In this document: positions 16,071 through 23,893 of the stretch, one piece after another
Layout of the letters: each line of letters starts with the position of its first letter
Position numbering within the stretch: the stretch's first letter is position 1
NCBI GenBank assembly: GCA_964389805.1
Contig: CAYMFU010000197.1
Coordinates: 1-24,869, forward strand
DNA length: 24,869 nt
Direction: 5' to 3'
Source: JAGTVG01 sp964389805
GTDB taxonomy: Bacteria > Bacteroidota > Bacteroidia > Cytophagales > Cyclobacteriaceae
Program-made: the position numbers and the translations under genes
The notes under the pieces: model-generated
Told to the model about the DNA's origin: nothing
The model's database searches: none
Seen by the model: only the letters and a program-made list of their open reading frames with translations

Positions 16071-17186
16071 ATGAAGAGATCGATATTTACCGGAATCTTT
16101 CTGCTTTGGGTATCGGTGGGCTACCCGCAGTGGGCGGACATTACCGATGTTTCGATACGATCTGTTATAACTGAACAGGGAGGGCCTGTATTTGAGATAT
16201 CATATACCTTAAATGATCAGAATATTACAGAGGAAAATCCCGCTTACATATTCGTTCATTTCTCTCAGGACAATGGGAATACATGGAATATTTTCGATCC
16301 TGCTTTCCTATCTGATGAAGGAATTGGTATAGTGCAGAGTTCGGGACAAAAGAAAACGCTATTCTGGGGAAGTGGGGAAATGGCAATAGAAAATCCGGCA
16401 ATCAAGATAAGGGGGTTGAGAATGGCAAAGATTCCCGCTGGAGAATTTATCATGAAAAGTTTTCCAGCAGGAGGCAAGGATCCTTCTGTATCAGAAAGGC
16501 CTGATAATAATCTTCCTTTATTCTATATGGCCATAAATGAAACGACCATTTCTATGTATGTGGATTTCCTGAATGACAAGGGCAAAAATGGCTCAGGTTG
16601 GAATGATCGTATGATCAGTATAAACAGATGCGGGATCAGTCGAACCGGGGAAGTGGGAAACTATCAATATAAAACCATCCCGGGCAGGGAAAACTATCCC
16701 ATCACTTATGTTTCCTGGTACGATACCCAGAATTTCCTTCTATGGTGCGGTTTACACTTGCCAACAGAAGTTATGTTTGAAAAGGCTTTTGTAGGAGGGA
16801 TTTATCTTGATGGCGATGAAAAAAAATCCATTCCAAATATTAATCCGGAAAGAAAATTCCCGTGGGGTGATGAAGTTCCCTATCAGGGGGGAATATATCG
16901 GTGCAATTATGCCGGGGATGAAGATGGATATTCCAACCTGGCACCTGTAGGTACCTTCCACAAATTTCAAAGTCCTTATGGGATCAATGACATGGCCGGG
17001 AATGTATCTGAATGGACTCAGGACTGGTACTCCACGACCTATCATATAGGCCTGGACGGTTTCAGGATGATACGAGGGGGCTCATGGCTGGCAGAACCAT
17101 TTGGCTGCGATGCAGTATCCGGTGCGACTCAATTCCCCATTAAAGAAAGTAGCATTATGGGTTTCAGAGGGGTATACATTCCATAA
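16071..17186 (+). CDS. Secreted FGE-sulfatase (SUMF1)-fold protein, probably non-catalytic
   Basis: Exported protein of 371 residues. I choose ATG 16071 because it opens a normal signal peptide (MKRSIFTGIFLLWVSVGYPQ) and has GGAG-like sequence just before it; ATG 16062 would add three residues. Residues ~25-110 look like an Ig-like beta domain, then an FGE-sulfatase domain runs from MAKIPAGEFIM to the end. It has the usual marks: YPITYVSWYDTQNFLLWCG, FPWGDE, YGINDMAGNVSEWTQDWY and RMIRGGSW. Formylglycine-generating enzymes use two cysteines, five residues apart, near the C-terminus. Here the tail SWLAEPFGCDAVSG has only one, with Ala at the other position, and the end reads FRGVYIP. It is therefore more likely a binding or structural relative, partner of the preceding oxidoreductase. 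No sulfatase is in the window. Confidence 0.82.
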   Translation: MKRSIFTGIFLLWVSVGYPQWADITDVSIRSVITEQGGPVFEISYTLNDQNITEENPAYIFVHFSQDNGNTWNIFDPAFLSDEGIGIVQSSGQKKTLFWGSGEMAIENPAIKIRGLRMAKIPAGEFIMKSFPAGGKDPSVSERPDNNLPLFYMAINETTISMYVDFLNDKGKNGSGWNDRMISINRCGISRTGEVGNYQYKTIPGRENYPITYVSWYDTQNFLLWCGLHLPTEVMFEKAFVGGIYLDGDEKKSIPNINPERKFPWGDEVPYQGGIYRCNYAGDEDGYSNLAPVGTFHKFQSPYGINDMAGNVSEWTQDWYSTTYHIGLDGFRMIRGGSWLAEPFGCDAVSGATQFPIKESSIMGFRGVYIP

Positions 17187-17249
17187 CAATTTACCCGAAT
17201 ATTTCTTTCTGTTATAGCCAATAGGTATAATGAGGGCAACCGGCCTAAG

Positions 17250-18122
17250 CTATACATGAACATGCTTTTCAGCATGATAGCTTGAACGAACCAAGGGGCT
17301 TGATTCAACATATTTAATTCCTCTCTTAAGTCCTTCTTCTTTATAAAAGGCAAATTTATCCGGGTGTACAAATTCCTCAACCTCCAGATGCATTTTAGTA
17401 GGCTGCAGATATTGACCAATGGTAAGGATATCGCATCCGTGTTCAACCAGGTCATCCATTGTTTTAAAAACATCTTCAACTTTTTCACCTAATCCAACCA
17501 TTATGCCTGACTTTGTCCGTTTACCAAAATCTTTTGTTCTTTGGATCTGTTCAAGGCTGCGATAATATTTGGCCTGAGGTCGTACACGCCGGTACAGGTT
17601 TTCAACTGTCTCCAGATTATGGGATACAACCTCCTGCCCGGCGCTGATCATCCGGATTAAAGCATCCCATGTACCCTTTACATCAGGAATCAAAGTTTCA
17701 ATGGTAGTTATTGGACTTAGCTCTTTAATTTTTACAACCGTCTGATACCAGATCTCTGCTCCCCTGTCCTTAAGTTCATCCCTGTTAACTGAGGTGATCA
17801 CAGCATGCTTTACACCCATTTTTTGAATGGCTTCCGCAACTCTTAACGGTTCTTCCTTATCATATTCCGGGGGCCTTCCGGTTGCTACAGCGCAAAAAGT
17901 GCAACTTCTTGTACATACATTTCCCAGGATCATAAAAGTAGCCGTGCCGGCACCCCAGCATTCTCCCATGTTCGGACAATTTCCACTTTCACAAATGGTA
18001 TGTAACCTGTGTCTGTCAACTAGTTCCCTTACCTTGGCATATTCTTTACCAATTGGTAATTTTACTCTTAACCAATCAGGCTTTTTCCTAAATTGTCTAA
18101 CATTCTTTTCCCCTACAGACAT
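17250..18122 (-). CDS. lipA: Lipoyl synthase
   Basis: Radical SAM enzyme that inserts two sulfur atoms into octanoyl chains on lipoyl-dependent proteins such as the E2 subunits of 2-oxoacid dehydrogenases and glycine cleavage protein H. The 290-residue length is typical. The auxiliary cluster motif CESGNCPNMGEC supplies Cys44, Cys49 and Cys55. The radical SAM motif CTRSCTFC supplies Cys70, Cys74 and Cys77. The conserved C-terminal RSSYHAE (279-285) carries the serine that ligates the auxiliary cluster. The start is ATG 18122, with no good alternative. It converges on the FGE-fold gene, and 63 bp lie between the two stop codons. It follows a gene of unknown function by 53 bp but may use its own promoter inside that gene. 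Confidence 0.97.
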   Translation of the reverse strand: MSVGEKNVRQFRKKPDWLRVKLPIGKEYAKVRELVDRHRLHTICESGNCPNMGECWGAGTATFMILGNVCTRSCTFCAVATGRPPEYDKEEPLRVAEAIQKMGVKHAVITSVNRDELKDRGAEIWYQTVVKIKELSPITTIETLIPDVKGTWDALIRMISAGQEVVSHNLETVENLYRRVRPQAKYYRSLEQIQRTKDFGKRTKSGIMVGLGEKVEDVFKTMDDLVEHGCDILTIGQYLQPTKMHLEVEEFVHPDKFAFYKEEGLKRGIKYVESSPLVRSSYHAEKHVHV

Positions 18123-18175
18123 ACAGACTTATTTTAATTATTCAGAAATTTATGGAAGAATTAAGGTGTACAAGG

Positions 18176-18901
18176 CTATCTGCGATTGCCATAGTACAAA
18201 GTTATAAAAGCATTAGGGAACAAACTATAATTTTCGGCAGTAGGAATTATCGGTATTTGTTTTGTATATGCCTCTATCATAAATCCCATCTCCAATCCAA
18301 AAACCTTATTTTTTTTCGAACCAAATTCAAACGCCAGGGATCCTTTCCAATTCAATCCAAACACAATATTCGACTGGCCAAGACCCTGGAATAATCCTCC
18401 GGTTCCCAGAATATTCTCTCTATTCTGATGAATAACCGCATTATACTGCTGAGTTACAATCAGTCCATCGTTAGTCATATATTCAATATAATAAGGGGCT
18501 ACTATTCCAATAGTAGGGCCAATTGCTGTAATAAGATTTACCTGGACGCCTTGTTGGGGTGCTTTTCTAAATAAGATCCAATCCCTCCCATACTGCCCTC
18601 GAATCGCATACAGATAATTGGATTTCCCATATATATATGTATTCCCGGTGAAGGAATAATACCTTTCCTCCTTTGGATGCTTTATGTTAACAATCTCTGC
18701 TCCAATATAATGAAAAGCATCGTTTCTGTGGTGAATGGTATATTTGAAAACCACACCGCCAATCAATCCACTATTCGTGGCTTTGGTTATCCCTACCGCG
18801 ATTTCTTTGGTATAGTTTAACTCATCAGAGGGCTGAGAAAAAACTTGATTTAATAAGCCAACTGATAATAAAAGCGATATGATAATAATTCTGTTTCTCA
18901 T
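18176..18901 (-). CDS. Secreted beta-rich protein of unknown function
   Basis: Not recognised as a named family. The 241-residue product starts with MRNRIIIISLLLSVGLLNQVFSQ, a clear signal peptide, which is why I prefer ATG 18901 over ATG 18997 that would put 32 residues in front of it. The remaining ~215 residues alternate hydrophobic and polar residues and are rich in Gly and Tyr, with stretches such as GLIGGVVFKYTIHH and SLAFEFGSKKNKVFGLEMGF, and end in ITLYYGNRR. That pattern suggests an outer-membrane beta-barrel or barrel-like envelope protein of about ten strands. It lies 53 bp upstream of lipA on the same strand and is preceded by 110 bp of AT-rich DNA after the 128-residue gene. No function can be assigned. 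Confidence 0.75.
   Translation of the reverse strand: MRNRIIIISLLLSVGLLNQVFSQPSDELNYTKEIAVGITKATNSGLIGGVVFKYTIHHRNDAFHYIGAEIVNIKHPKEERYYSFTGNTYIYGKSNYLYAIRGQYGRDWILFRKAPQQGVQVNLITAIGPTIGIVAPYYIEYMTNDGLIVTQQYNAVIHQNRENILGTGGLFQGLGQSNIVFGLNWKGSLAFEFGSKKNKVFGLEMGFMIEAYTKQIPIIPTAENYSLFPNAFITLYYGNRR
18197..18224 (-). promoter_or_regulatory. Candidate internal promoter for lipA
   Basis: On the minus strand TTTG (18224-18221) and TAACTTTG (18204-18197) are 16 bp apart; the second matches TAnnTTTG exactly. They lie inside the last 50 bp of the upstream gene, about 75 bp before the lipA start. The spacing is shorter than the usual 18-21 bp, so this is a moderate guess. Confidence 0.32.
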
Positions 18902-19011
18902 AATTCCTAATACCCCACAGATTCCTCTTACTAAGCTTTCATATGTGTATAAAGATAACGAAAAAATAATTTTAATGTTTTTAATTCTTATACTCATTAA
19001 AATAATTCAAT

Positions 19012-19398
19012 CTAATCAACTGGATAAGGTATATATATAAAACTCGTCATCCTTTCATCAACAAGAAACATGCAACAATATTCATCCGGATCTTTATAAG
19101 TATCTTTAAAGACCTTAATCCGGTCATTGTCAATTAAATTTCGTTGCAAAAACTCATCCAGATATGATGCATAGTAATTCCAATCAAGATTCAAATCTTC
19201 CCTGGCATAAAGTAATTGACCTATAGGAAGTTGATTTTTGGAAACAGGGAATATGGGATAATCGGAAAATCCATTTTTCCTTATCTGGTAAGAAGCTTCT
19301 TTTATATTATCTGAAACTTTGACAAAATCCTGGGTTATCTCGCCAAGGAATTTGCCATTCAGTTCAGGATCATTATTTATAATATCATTTTGGCTCAT
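19012..19398 (-). CDS. Small conserved-looking protein of unknown function, coupled to rlmD
   Basis: Unrecognised 128-residue, probably cytoplasmic protein: no signal peptide, no transmembrane segment. It begins MSQNDIINNDPELNGKFLGE and ends FIYIPYPVD. The N-terminal half is amphipathic helix-like (ITQDFVKVSDNIKEASYQI); the middle contains YPIFPVSKNQLPIGQLLYAR, then LNLDWNYYASYLDEFLQRNLI and a last strand-rich part with two adjacent cysteines (YCCMFL). The chosen ATG at 19398 is 1 bp after the rlmD stop at 19400-19402, so it is almost surely on the rlmD transcript and translationally coupled. A longer frame reaching 19503 overlaps rlmD and adds a hydrophobic tail that looks like shadow sequence. 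I recall similar small proteins in Bacteroidota, but I do not know a function. Confidence 0.8.
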   Translation of the reverse strand: MSQNDIINNDPELNGKFLGEITQDFVKVSDNIKEASYQIRKNGFSDYPIFPVSKNQLPIGQLLYAREDLNLDWNYYASYLDEFLQRNLIDNDRIKVFKDTYKDPDEYCCMFLVDERMTSFIYIPYPVD

Positions 19399-19399
19399 T

Positions 19400-20797
19400 T
19401 TATTTTTTATCAAGAACAACAATATTTTCAATATGATGTGTATGAGGGAACATATCAACAGCCTGGGATTTAATGAGTTTATATTTGTCTTTAAGTAAAT
19501 CAATATCCCTTGCCTGAGTAGCCGGATTACAGCTTACATATACAATTCTGCGCGCAGAAGTCTGTAAGATCGATGCTATAACATCTTTGTGCATTCCGGC
19601 GCGTGGAGGATCGGTAATTATCACATCTGGATTTCCATGTTCAACCAGGAAATCTTCATTAAAAATTTTGGCAATATCCCCTTCCTGAAATCCGGTATTT
19701 GCGATCTTGTTAATCTCTGAATTAATTTTTGCATCCTCTATGGCATCGGATACATATTCCAGACCAACAACCTTTTTCACCTGTCCAGCGATGAAATTTG
19801 CTATGGTGCCTGTCCCGGTATACATGTCGTAAACGACGTCATCTTTTTTAAGCTCTGCAAATTCCCGAACCAATTTGTATAATTCATACGCCTGATCCGA
19901 ATTGGTCTGGAAAAAAGACTTTGGACTGATCCTGAAATCCAGGCCTTCCATCTTCTGAACTATATACTTATTCCCGCTATAATGAATAGCTTCCAGATCA
20001 GCGTAGCTTTCATTTCCTTTAGAATTTACCAGATAATACAAGCTGGTTATCTCAGGAAATGTGTTTTTAAGCCCATTCAATATCTTTTCGATCCACAGCT
20101 TATTTTCAACGCTTACCTGAAGAATGACCATCCACTCCCCGTTGTTACTATTCCTGATGATCAGGTTCCTGAGAAATCCCTTATGCTCCCTCAGATTATA
20201 AAATGTAATTTCTTCATTCAGAGCTATTTCTTTTACCTTTAATCGGATCGTGTTGGACAGGTCCGGTTGTAAATGGCATTTTTCAATATCCAGAACTTTA
20301 TCAAACTGTCCCGGCTTATGAAATCCCAGCCCATTCCTCTCAAAAGTCTCCCCTGAATTTATTTCATCATGGGTGAGCCACCTCTGGTTTGTAAATGTAA
20401 ATTCCAGCTTATTGCGGTAAGCGACTTGATGCATCGCTCCTAAGATAGGCTCATACTTTATCTCTTTTTGATGGCCAATTCTTTCAAGTTGGTCCAAAAC
20501 CTGTTGTTGTTTAAACTCAAGTTGATCCGGATATTGAATATGTTGCCACTTGCACCCTCCACATGTACCGTAATGTAAGCAAAAGGGAGTCTGGCGTTTG
20601 GAAGAAAACGAATGATAATAAACAGGTCTGGCTTCAAGGTAATTTTTCTTCTTCCTGATGATCCGGATATCCACAACATCACCGGGGGCAGTCTGCTCAA
20701 TAAATACTACCTGTCCATCAATTTTAGCTAAACATCTCGATTCAGCGGCAAAATCTTCTACCAGTATTTCTTCCAGTATATCTCCTTTTCTTATCAT
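19400..20797 (-). CDS. rlmD: 23S rRNA (uracil(1939)-C(5))-methyltransferase RlmD family
   Basis: SAM-dependent enzyme of the RumA/RlmD/TrmA family that methylates carbon 5 of a uridine in 23S rRNA. The 465-residue product has an N-terminal TRAM domain (3-55) and a [4Fe-4S] site from Cys73, Cys79, Cys82 (FCLHYGTCGGC) and Cys174 (EKCHLQ). Downstream come the SAM-binding loop DMYTGTGTIANF (324-335), the DPPRAG loop (396-401) and the nucleophile Cys423 in VSCNPATQARD. The end, DMFPHTHHIENIVVL, is the family tail. Bacteroidota RlmD-like enzymes may target U1939, U747 or both, so the exact site is inferred. The start is ATG 20797. A small unknown gene follows after 1 bp. Confidence 0.93.
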   Translation of the reverse strand: MIRKGDILEEILVEDFAAESRCLAKIDGQVVFIEQTAPGDVVDIRIIRKKKNYLEARPVYYHSFSSKRQTPFCLHYGTCGGCKWQHIQYPDQLEFKQQQVLDQLERIGHQKEIKYEPILGAMHQVAYRNKLEFTFTNQRWLTHDEINSGETFERNGLGFHKPGQFDKVLDIEKCHLQPDLSNTIRLKVKEIALNEEITFYNLREHKGFLRNLIIRNSNNGEWMVILQVSVENKLWIEKILNGLKNTFPEITSLYYLVNSKGNESYADLEAIHYSGNKYIVQKMEGLDFRISPKSFFQTNSDQAYELYKLVREFAELKKDDVVYDMYTGTGTIANFIAGQVKKVVGLEYVSDAIEDAKINSEINKIANTGFQEGDIAKIFNEDFLVEHGNPDVIITDPPRAGMHKDVIASILQTSARRIVYVSCNPATQARDIDLLKDKYKLIKSQAVDMFPHTHHIENIVVLDKK

Positions 20798-20804
20798 TAT
20801 CCTG

Positions 20805-20832
20805 CAAAGTTAAACATTATTGAATATGGCAA
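20805..20832 (-). promoter_or_regulatory. Candidate rlmD promoter, nearly leaderless
   Basis: TAACTTTG on the minus strand (20812-20805) matches the Bacteroidota -7 consensus exactly. TTG (20832-20830) lies 17 bp upstream as a possible -33 element. The ATG of rlmD at 20797 is only 7 bp beyond the -7 box, so a transcript would have a leader of zero to a few bases. Confidence 0.35.
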
Positions 20833-21023
20833 TTGTCTATTTTGACTATTAATTAAGAGCCTATATAGAGGAGGGAGATTGTGATCCCATTCCCTTTTGT
20901 CAACTTTGCTATATGATTCTATTATAGATAAGAAAATGGTATCATTTAATATGAACCACATCATGTGCGGTATTTATTTATAATTTATATAATTTTAGTC
21001 AGGTAAAATTTACTAATATATCC

Positions 21024-21830
21024 ATGCAAGATAAAGTTATAATAATAACAGGAGCTACCTCAGGTATAGGAAAAGCCTGTGCTGAACAATTCGGTAAGGA
21101 AGGCGCTAAAATTGTATTCACCGGAAGGAATGAAGAGAGGCTGGAAGTTGTTAAAAACAGATTGTCGGACCTTGGAGTAGAACATACCGGTTATATTATG
21201 GATGTAAGTGATGAAAAAGAGAATAAAAAATTAATTGAAGAAACAATAAAGGCTTACGGAAAGATCGATATTCTTATCAATAATGCAGGAATATCCATGA
21301 GGGCCTTATTTAATGAATCAGATCTTGATGTATTTAAAATGGTGATGGATATAAATTTTTATGGCACTGTTTACGCAACCAAATATGCTTTACCGTACAT
21401 TATTAAATCAAAGGGAACAATTGTAGGTGTATCTTCCATAAACGGTCATCGTGGCACTCCGGCAAGATCAGCCTATTCTGCATCCAAGTATGCTATGGAA
21501 GGTTTTCTTGAAGCTTTACGTACCGAGGTAATGAACCTTGGAGTTCATGTTCTTGTGGTCAGTCCGGGATTTACCGGCACCAATATCAGGAATGCAGCCT
21601 TAAACAAGGATGGCCAGGAGCAAGGAGAATCGCCACGCAATGAGGATAAAATGATGAGCTCAGCAAAGGTTGCTAAAAGCATTTCGAACGGGATCAAAAA
21701 GAAGAAAAGAGATATCGTACTCACTAGCCAGGGGAAGTTGGTGGTTTTCCTGAATAAATGGGTGCCCGGATGGATGGATAAAAAAGTGTATGAGCACATG
21801 GCAAAAGAAAAAGACTCCCCATTTAAATAA
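21024..21830 (+). CDS. Short-chain dehydrogenase/reductase (classical SDR)
   Basis: Cytosolic NAD(P)-dependent oxidoreductase of the classical SDR family, 268 residues. Visible marks are the nucleotide-binding TGATSGIG (9-16), NNAG (86-89), Asn111 and the catalytic Ser138, Tyr151 and Lys155 in YSASK. GRNEERLE (34-41) after the second strand offers Arg35 for NADPH preference. The PG motif SPGFTGTNIR (around 184-193) follows as expected. The tail (~205-268) is basic and has a hydrophobic stretch KLVVFLNKWVPGWMDK that could sit on a membrane, as in DHRS7-like proteins. Substrate unknown; the genes on either side give no metabolic clue. It diverges from rlmD with a 226-bp intergenic space containing no gene. 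The start is ATG 21024. Confidence 0.9.
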   Translation: MQDKVIIITGATSGIGKACAEQFGKEGAKIVFTGRNEERLEVVKNRLSDLGVEHTGYIMDVSDEKENKKLIEETIKAYGKIDILINNAGISMRALFNESDLDVFKMVMDINFYGTVYATKYALPYIIKSKGTIVGVSSINGHRGTPARSAYSASKYAMEGFLEALRTEVMNLGVHVLVVSPGFTGTNIRNAALNKDGQEQGESPRNEDKMMSSAKVAKSISNGIKKKKRDIVLTSQGKLVVFLNKWVPGWMDKKVYEHMAKEKDSPFK

Positions 21831-21924
21831 AAAATAATGTATTCTTTTAATGGACCATCGGATTTAATATTAAGTTAACATGATTTAACTATATTGCTTA
21901 AGTACCAATATTCATATACCATTT

Positions 21925-23751
21925 ATGTCGGCAGGTGAACAAAAGTTAGAGAATATAATAATAAAGCTGGAGGATGTTTTAGCCACAGCAGAACGACTTA
22001 CATTAACATATGCTGAGGACCTGGATAAAATTCATCCCGCCTATAAGCTTTCTGCTCAAAATCTCATTTTATATCTTGCGTTCAGACAGCTCGATTTCGA
22101 CAATATTAAGGAAACACTTGAGTCTTTTGGCATTTCCCAACTCACAAAAGATGAGCGCCATATAAAGAGCAGTATTGAAGCAGTATTAAATAATATCCGC
22201 AAGATCCTCTTTCCTGATCATGACTTTGAAAATATTACAAAGGAAAAGTTCATGGAGGGGTATAATTTTCAGAAAATTAATACTACTTCCCTTCTGGGTC
22301 CTGAGATCGCTGACAGAATCACCCGAATTATGGTTACCCTTCCCAGTGATGCGGCATATGATTATGACCTTGTTCTTGGACTCCTTAAAGCCAATATCAA
22401 CTGTTTCAGGATCAATTGCGCTCATGATAGCCCGGAACAGTGGAAGATGATGATCGATAAAATACATCAGGCTAAACGGGAAACTGGAAAGGAATGCCGG
22501 ATTTGCATGGATCTTAGCGGCCCTAAATTCCGGACAGGTCACATGCGGACCGGCCCTAAAGTAATACGATTAAAGCCGGAGAAGAATGATTATGGTATTG
22601 TAGTCAATCCGGTCAGGTTCTGGATCGCTCCGCCAGATGAACCACCAGAGGATATTAAAGTCCCTTATCTGCCAGTAGAAAAATCCTGGTATAAAAAACT
22701 GAAAAAAGGAACGGTGGTTCAACTTATGGATGCCAGGGGAAAAAAACGAAAGATTAAGATCATAGAGGAGAGTTTCAGAGGAAAATGGGCCACGACGAAT
22801 GATACTACCTATATCCGGACCGGGACAAGGCTGCATATTGTTAAAAAGAACAGTAAAGTAAAAATTACAACCATAGTGGGAGAATTGATTCCCCTGGAGG
22901 AAAAAATTCTCTTGCGACGTGGTGATAAACTGATCTTTCACAAGAAAGAAAGCCCGGGAGCACCAGCCATCATAAAGGAAGATGGAAGTGTTCAAAAACC
23001 AGCCCATATTTCATGTTCGCTAAAAGAGATATTTTCTGATACTGAGATTCGGGAACCGGTTTTGCTCGATGATGGAAAAATTGAAGGATATATAGAAGAA
23101 AAGAAAAGTGATAAACTTGTGGTACGCATAAGTTGGGCAGATGACAAAGGGTCTACACTGAGGGCCGACAAGGGCATCAACCTCCCAGAAAGTACCTTAA
23201 ACTTAAGGGGACTGACTGAGAAAGACAAAGAAGACCTAAAATTCATTGCCAAATACGCTGATGTGGTGAATGTATCATTTGTGAATAGTATTGAAGATGT
23301 TGAAGATATTAAAAATGCTCTGAAAGAAATTGATGGAACTCAATTAGGTGTTATCCTGAAGATCGAAACGAAGCAAGGATACAGGAATCTTCCTGAAATT
23401 TTACTTAATGCCATGCAATTTCATCCTATAGGGGTCATGATCGCCCGGGGTGACCTGGCTGTAGAGGTAGGCTGGCAAAAGTTGGCAGAAGTCCAGGAAG
23501 AAATATTAAAACTATGTTCAGCTGCACATATCCCTGATATATGGGCTACCCAGGTCCTGGAGAATCTTGCGAAGAAAGGCCGGCCCTCGAGGGCTGAAAT
23601 TACCGATGCGGCAATGGCACAAAGGGCAGATTGTATCATGTTAAACAAAGGACCTCACATCATTTCAGCTATAAATATGCTGGACAACATCATAAGGAGC
23701 ATGCAGAAATCTACGGATACCAGAAAACCAAAAGTGAAGATCCTGGATTAA
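21925..23751 (+). CDS. Atypical pyruvate-kinase-like protein
   Basis: Predicted phosphoenolpyruvate-to-pyruvate phosphotransferase of unusual build, 608 residues. Residues 1-~128 are an extra helical N-terminal domain. The A-domain barrel (~132-203 and ~420-595) keeps the family core: FRINCAH (161-167; normally NFSHG), MDLSGPKFRTG (195-205), VSFVNSIEDV, KIE with Lys479, RGDLAVEVG (508-516) and WATQVLENL. The B domain, between 205 and ~418, is about 210 residues, roughly twice usual. The C-terminal allosteric domain is missing, and the chain ends after IMLNKGPH, replacing the usual MLSGETA. Position 201 is Lys where K+-dependent enzymes have Glu; in the known K+-independence rule this predicts no K+ requirement. 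Upstream is an SDR gene 94 bp away. The start is ATG 21925. Confidence 0.85.
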   Translation: MSAGEQKLENIIIKLEDVLATAERLTLTYAEDLDKIHPAYKLSAQNLILYLAFRQLDFDNIKETLESFGISQLTKDERHIKSSIEAVLNNIRKILFPDHDFENITKEKFMEGYNFQKINTTSLLGPEIADRITRIMVTLPSDAAYDYDLVLGLLKANINCFRINCAHDSPEQWKMMIDKIHQAKRETGKECRICMDLSGPKFRTGHMRTGPKVIRLKPEKNDYGIVVNPVRFWIAPPDEPPEDIKVPYLPVEKSWYKKLKKGTVVQLMDARGKKRKIKIIEESFRGKWATTNDTTYIRTGTRLHIVKKNSKVKITTIVGELIPLEEKILLRRGDKLIFHKKESPGAPAIIKEDGSVQKPAHISCSLKEIFSDTEIREPVLLDDGKIEGYIEEKKSDKLVVRISWADDKGSTLRADKGINLPESTLNLRGLTEKDKEDLKFIAKYADVVNVSFVNSIEDVEDIKNALKEIDGTQLGVILKIETKQGYRNLPEILLNAMQFHPIGVMIARGDLAVEVGWQKLAEVQEEILKLCSAAHIPDIWATQVLENLAKKGRPSRAEITDAAMAQRADCIMLNKGPHIISAINMLDNIIRSMQKSTDTRKPKVKILD

Positions 23752-23786
23752 CTCATTTGCCGGTTACATTATACCGGTGATGAGTT
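23750..23786 (+). terminator. Hairpin at the pyruvate-kinase stop codon
   Basis: AACTCAT (23750-23756) pairs with ATGAGTT (23780-23786), and inside it CCGGT (23760-23764) pairs with ACCGG (23773-23777), leaving a small loop and a small internal loop. The first bases are the last two of the TAA stop. A U-tract is absent, so intrinsic termination is plausible but not classical. Confidence 0.45.
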
Positions 23787-23893
23787 GGATGAGCGTTGCA
23801 TCAGAATACAATAATGGGTAATTTGCAGGATTCATTTCGCCTAGACCTTTAACTCAAGGCGTATTCATAACAATCAACTTAAATTAATCTCAT

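Noticed and set aside
16071..17186. True formylglycine-generating enzyme
   Set aside because: Only one of the two expected cysteines is present and no sulfatase is nearby.
17261..17276. CATGCT-tttc-AGCATG hairpin as lipA terminator
   Set aside because: It lies within the conserved C-terminal coding part of lipA and is explained by codons.
18902..18997. 32-residue extension of the secreted protein from ATG 18997
   Set aside because: It would bury a normal signal peptide behind a second hydrophobic stretch; ATG 18901 is preferred.
19399..19503. 35-residue N-terminal extension of the 128-residue gene into rlmD
   Set aside because: It overlaps the conserved RlmD tail and is out of frame with it; ATG 19398 sits 1 bp after the rlmD stop.
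20957..20967. CACAT-c-ATGTG palindrome upstream of the SDR gene
   Set aside because: Too short to separate from chance.
21874..21889. GTTAA...TTAAC repeat upstream of the pyruvate-kinase-like gene
   Set aside because: Five-bp arms with no matched promoter; not significant.
22186..23007. Two long minus-strand frames (118 and 145 codons) opposite the pyruvate-kinase-like gene
   Set aside because: The opposite strand encodes a conserved kinase core; these products show no domain.
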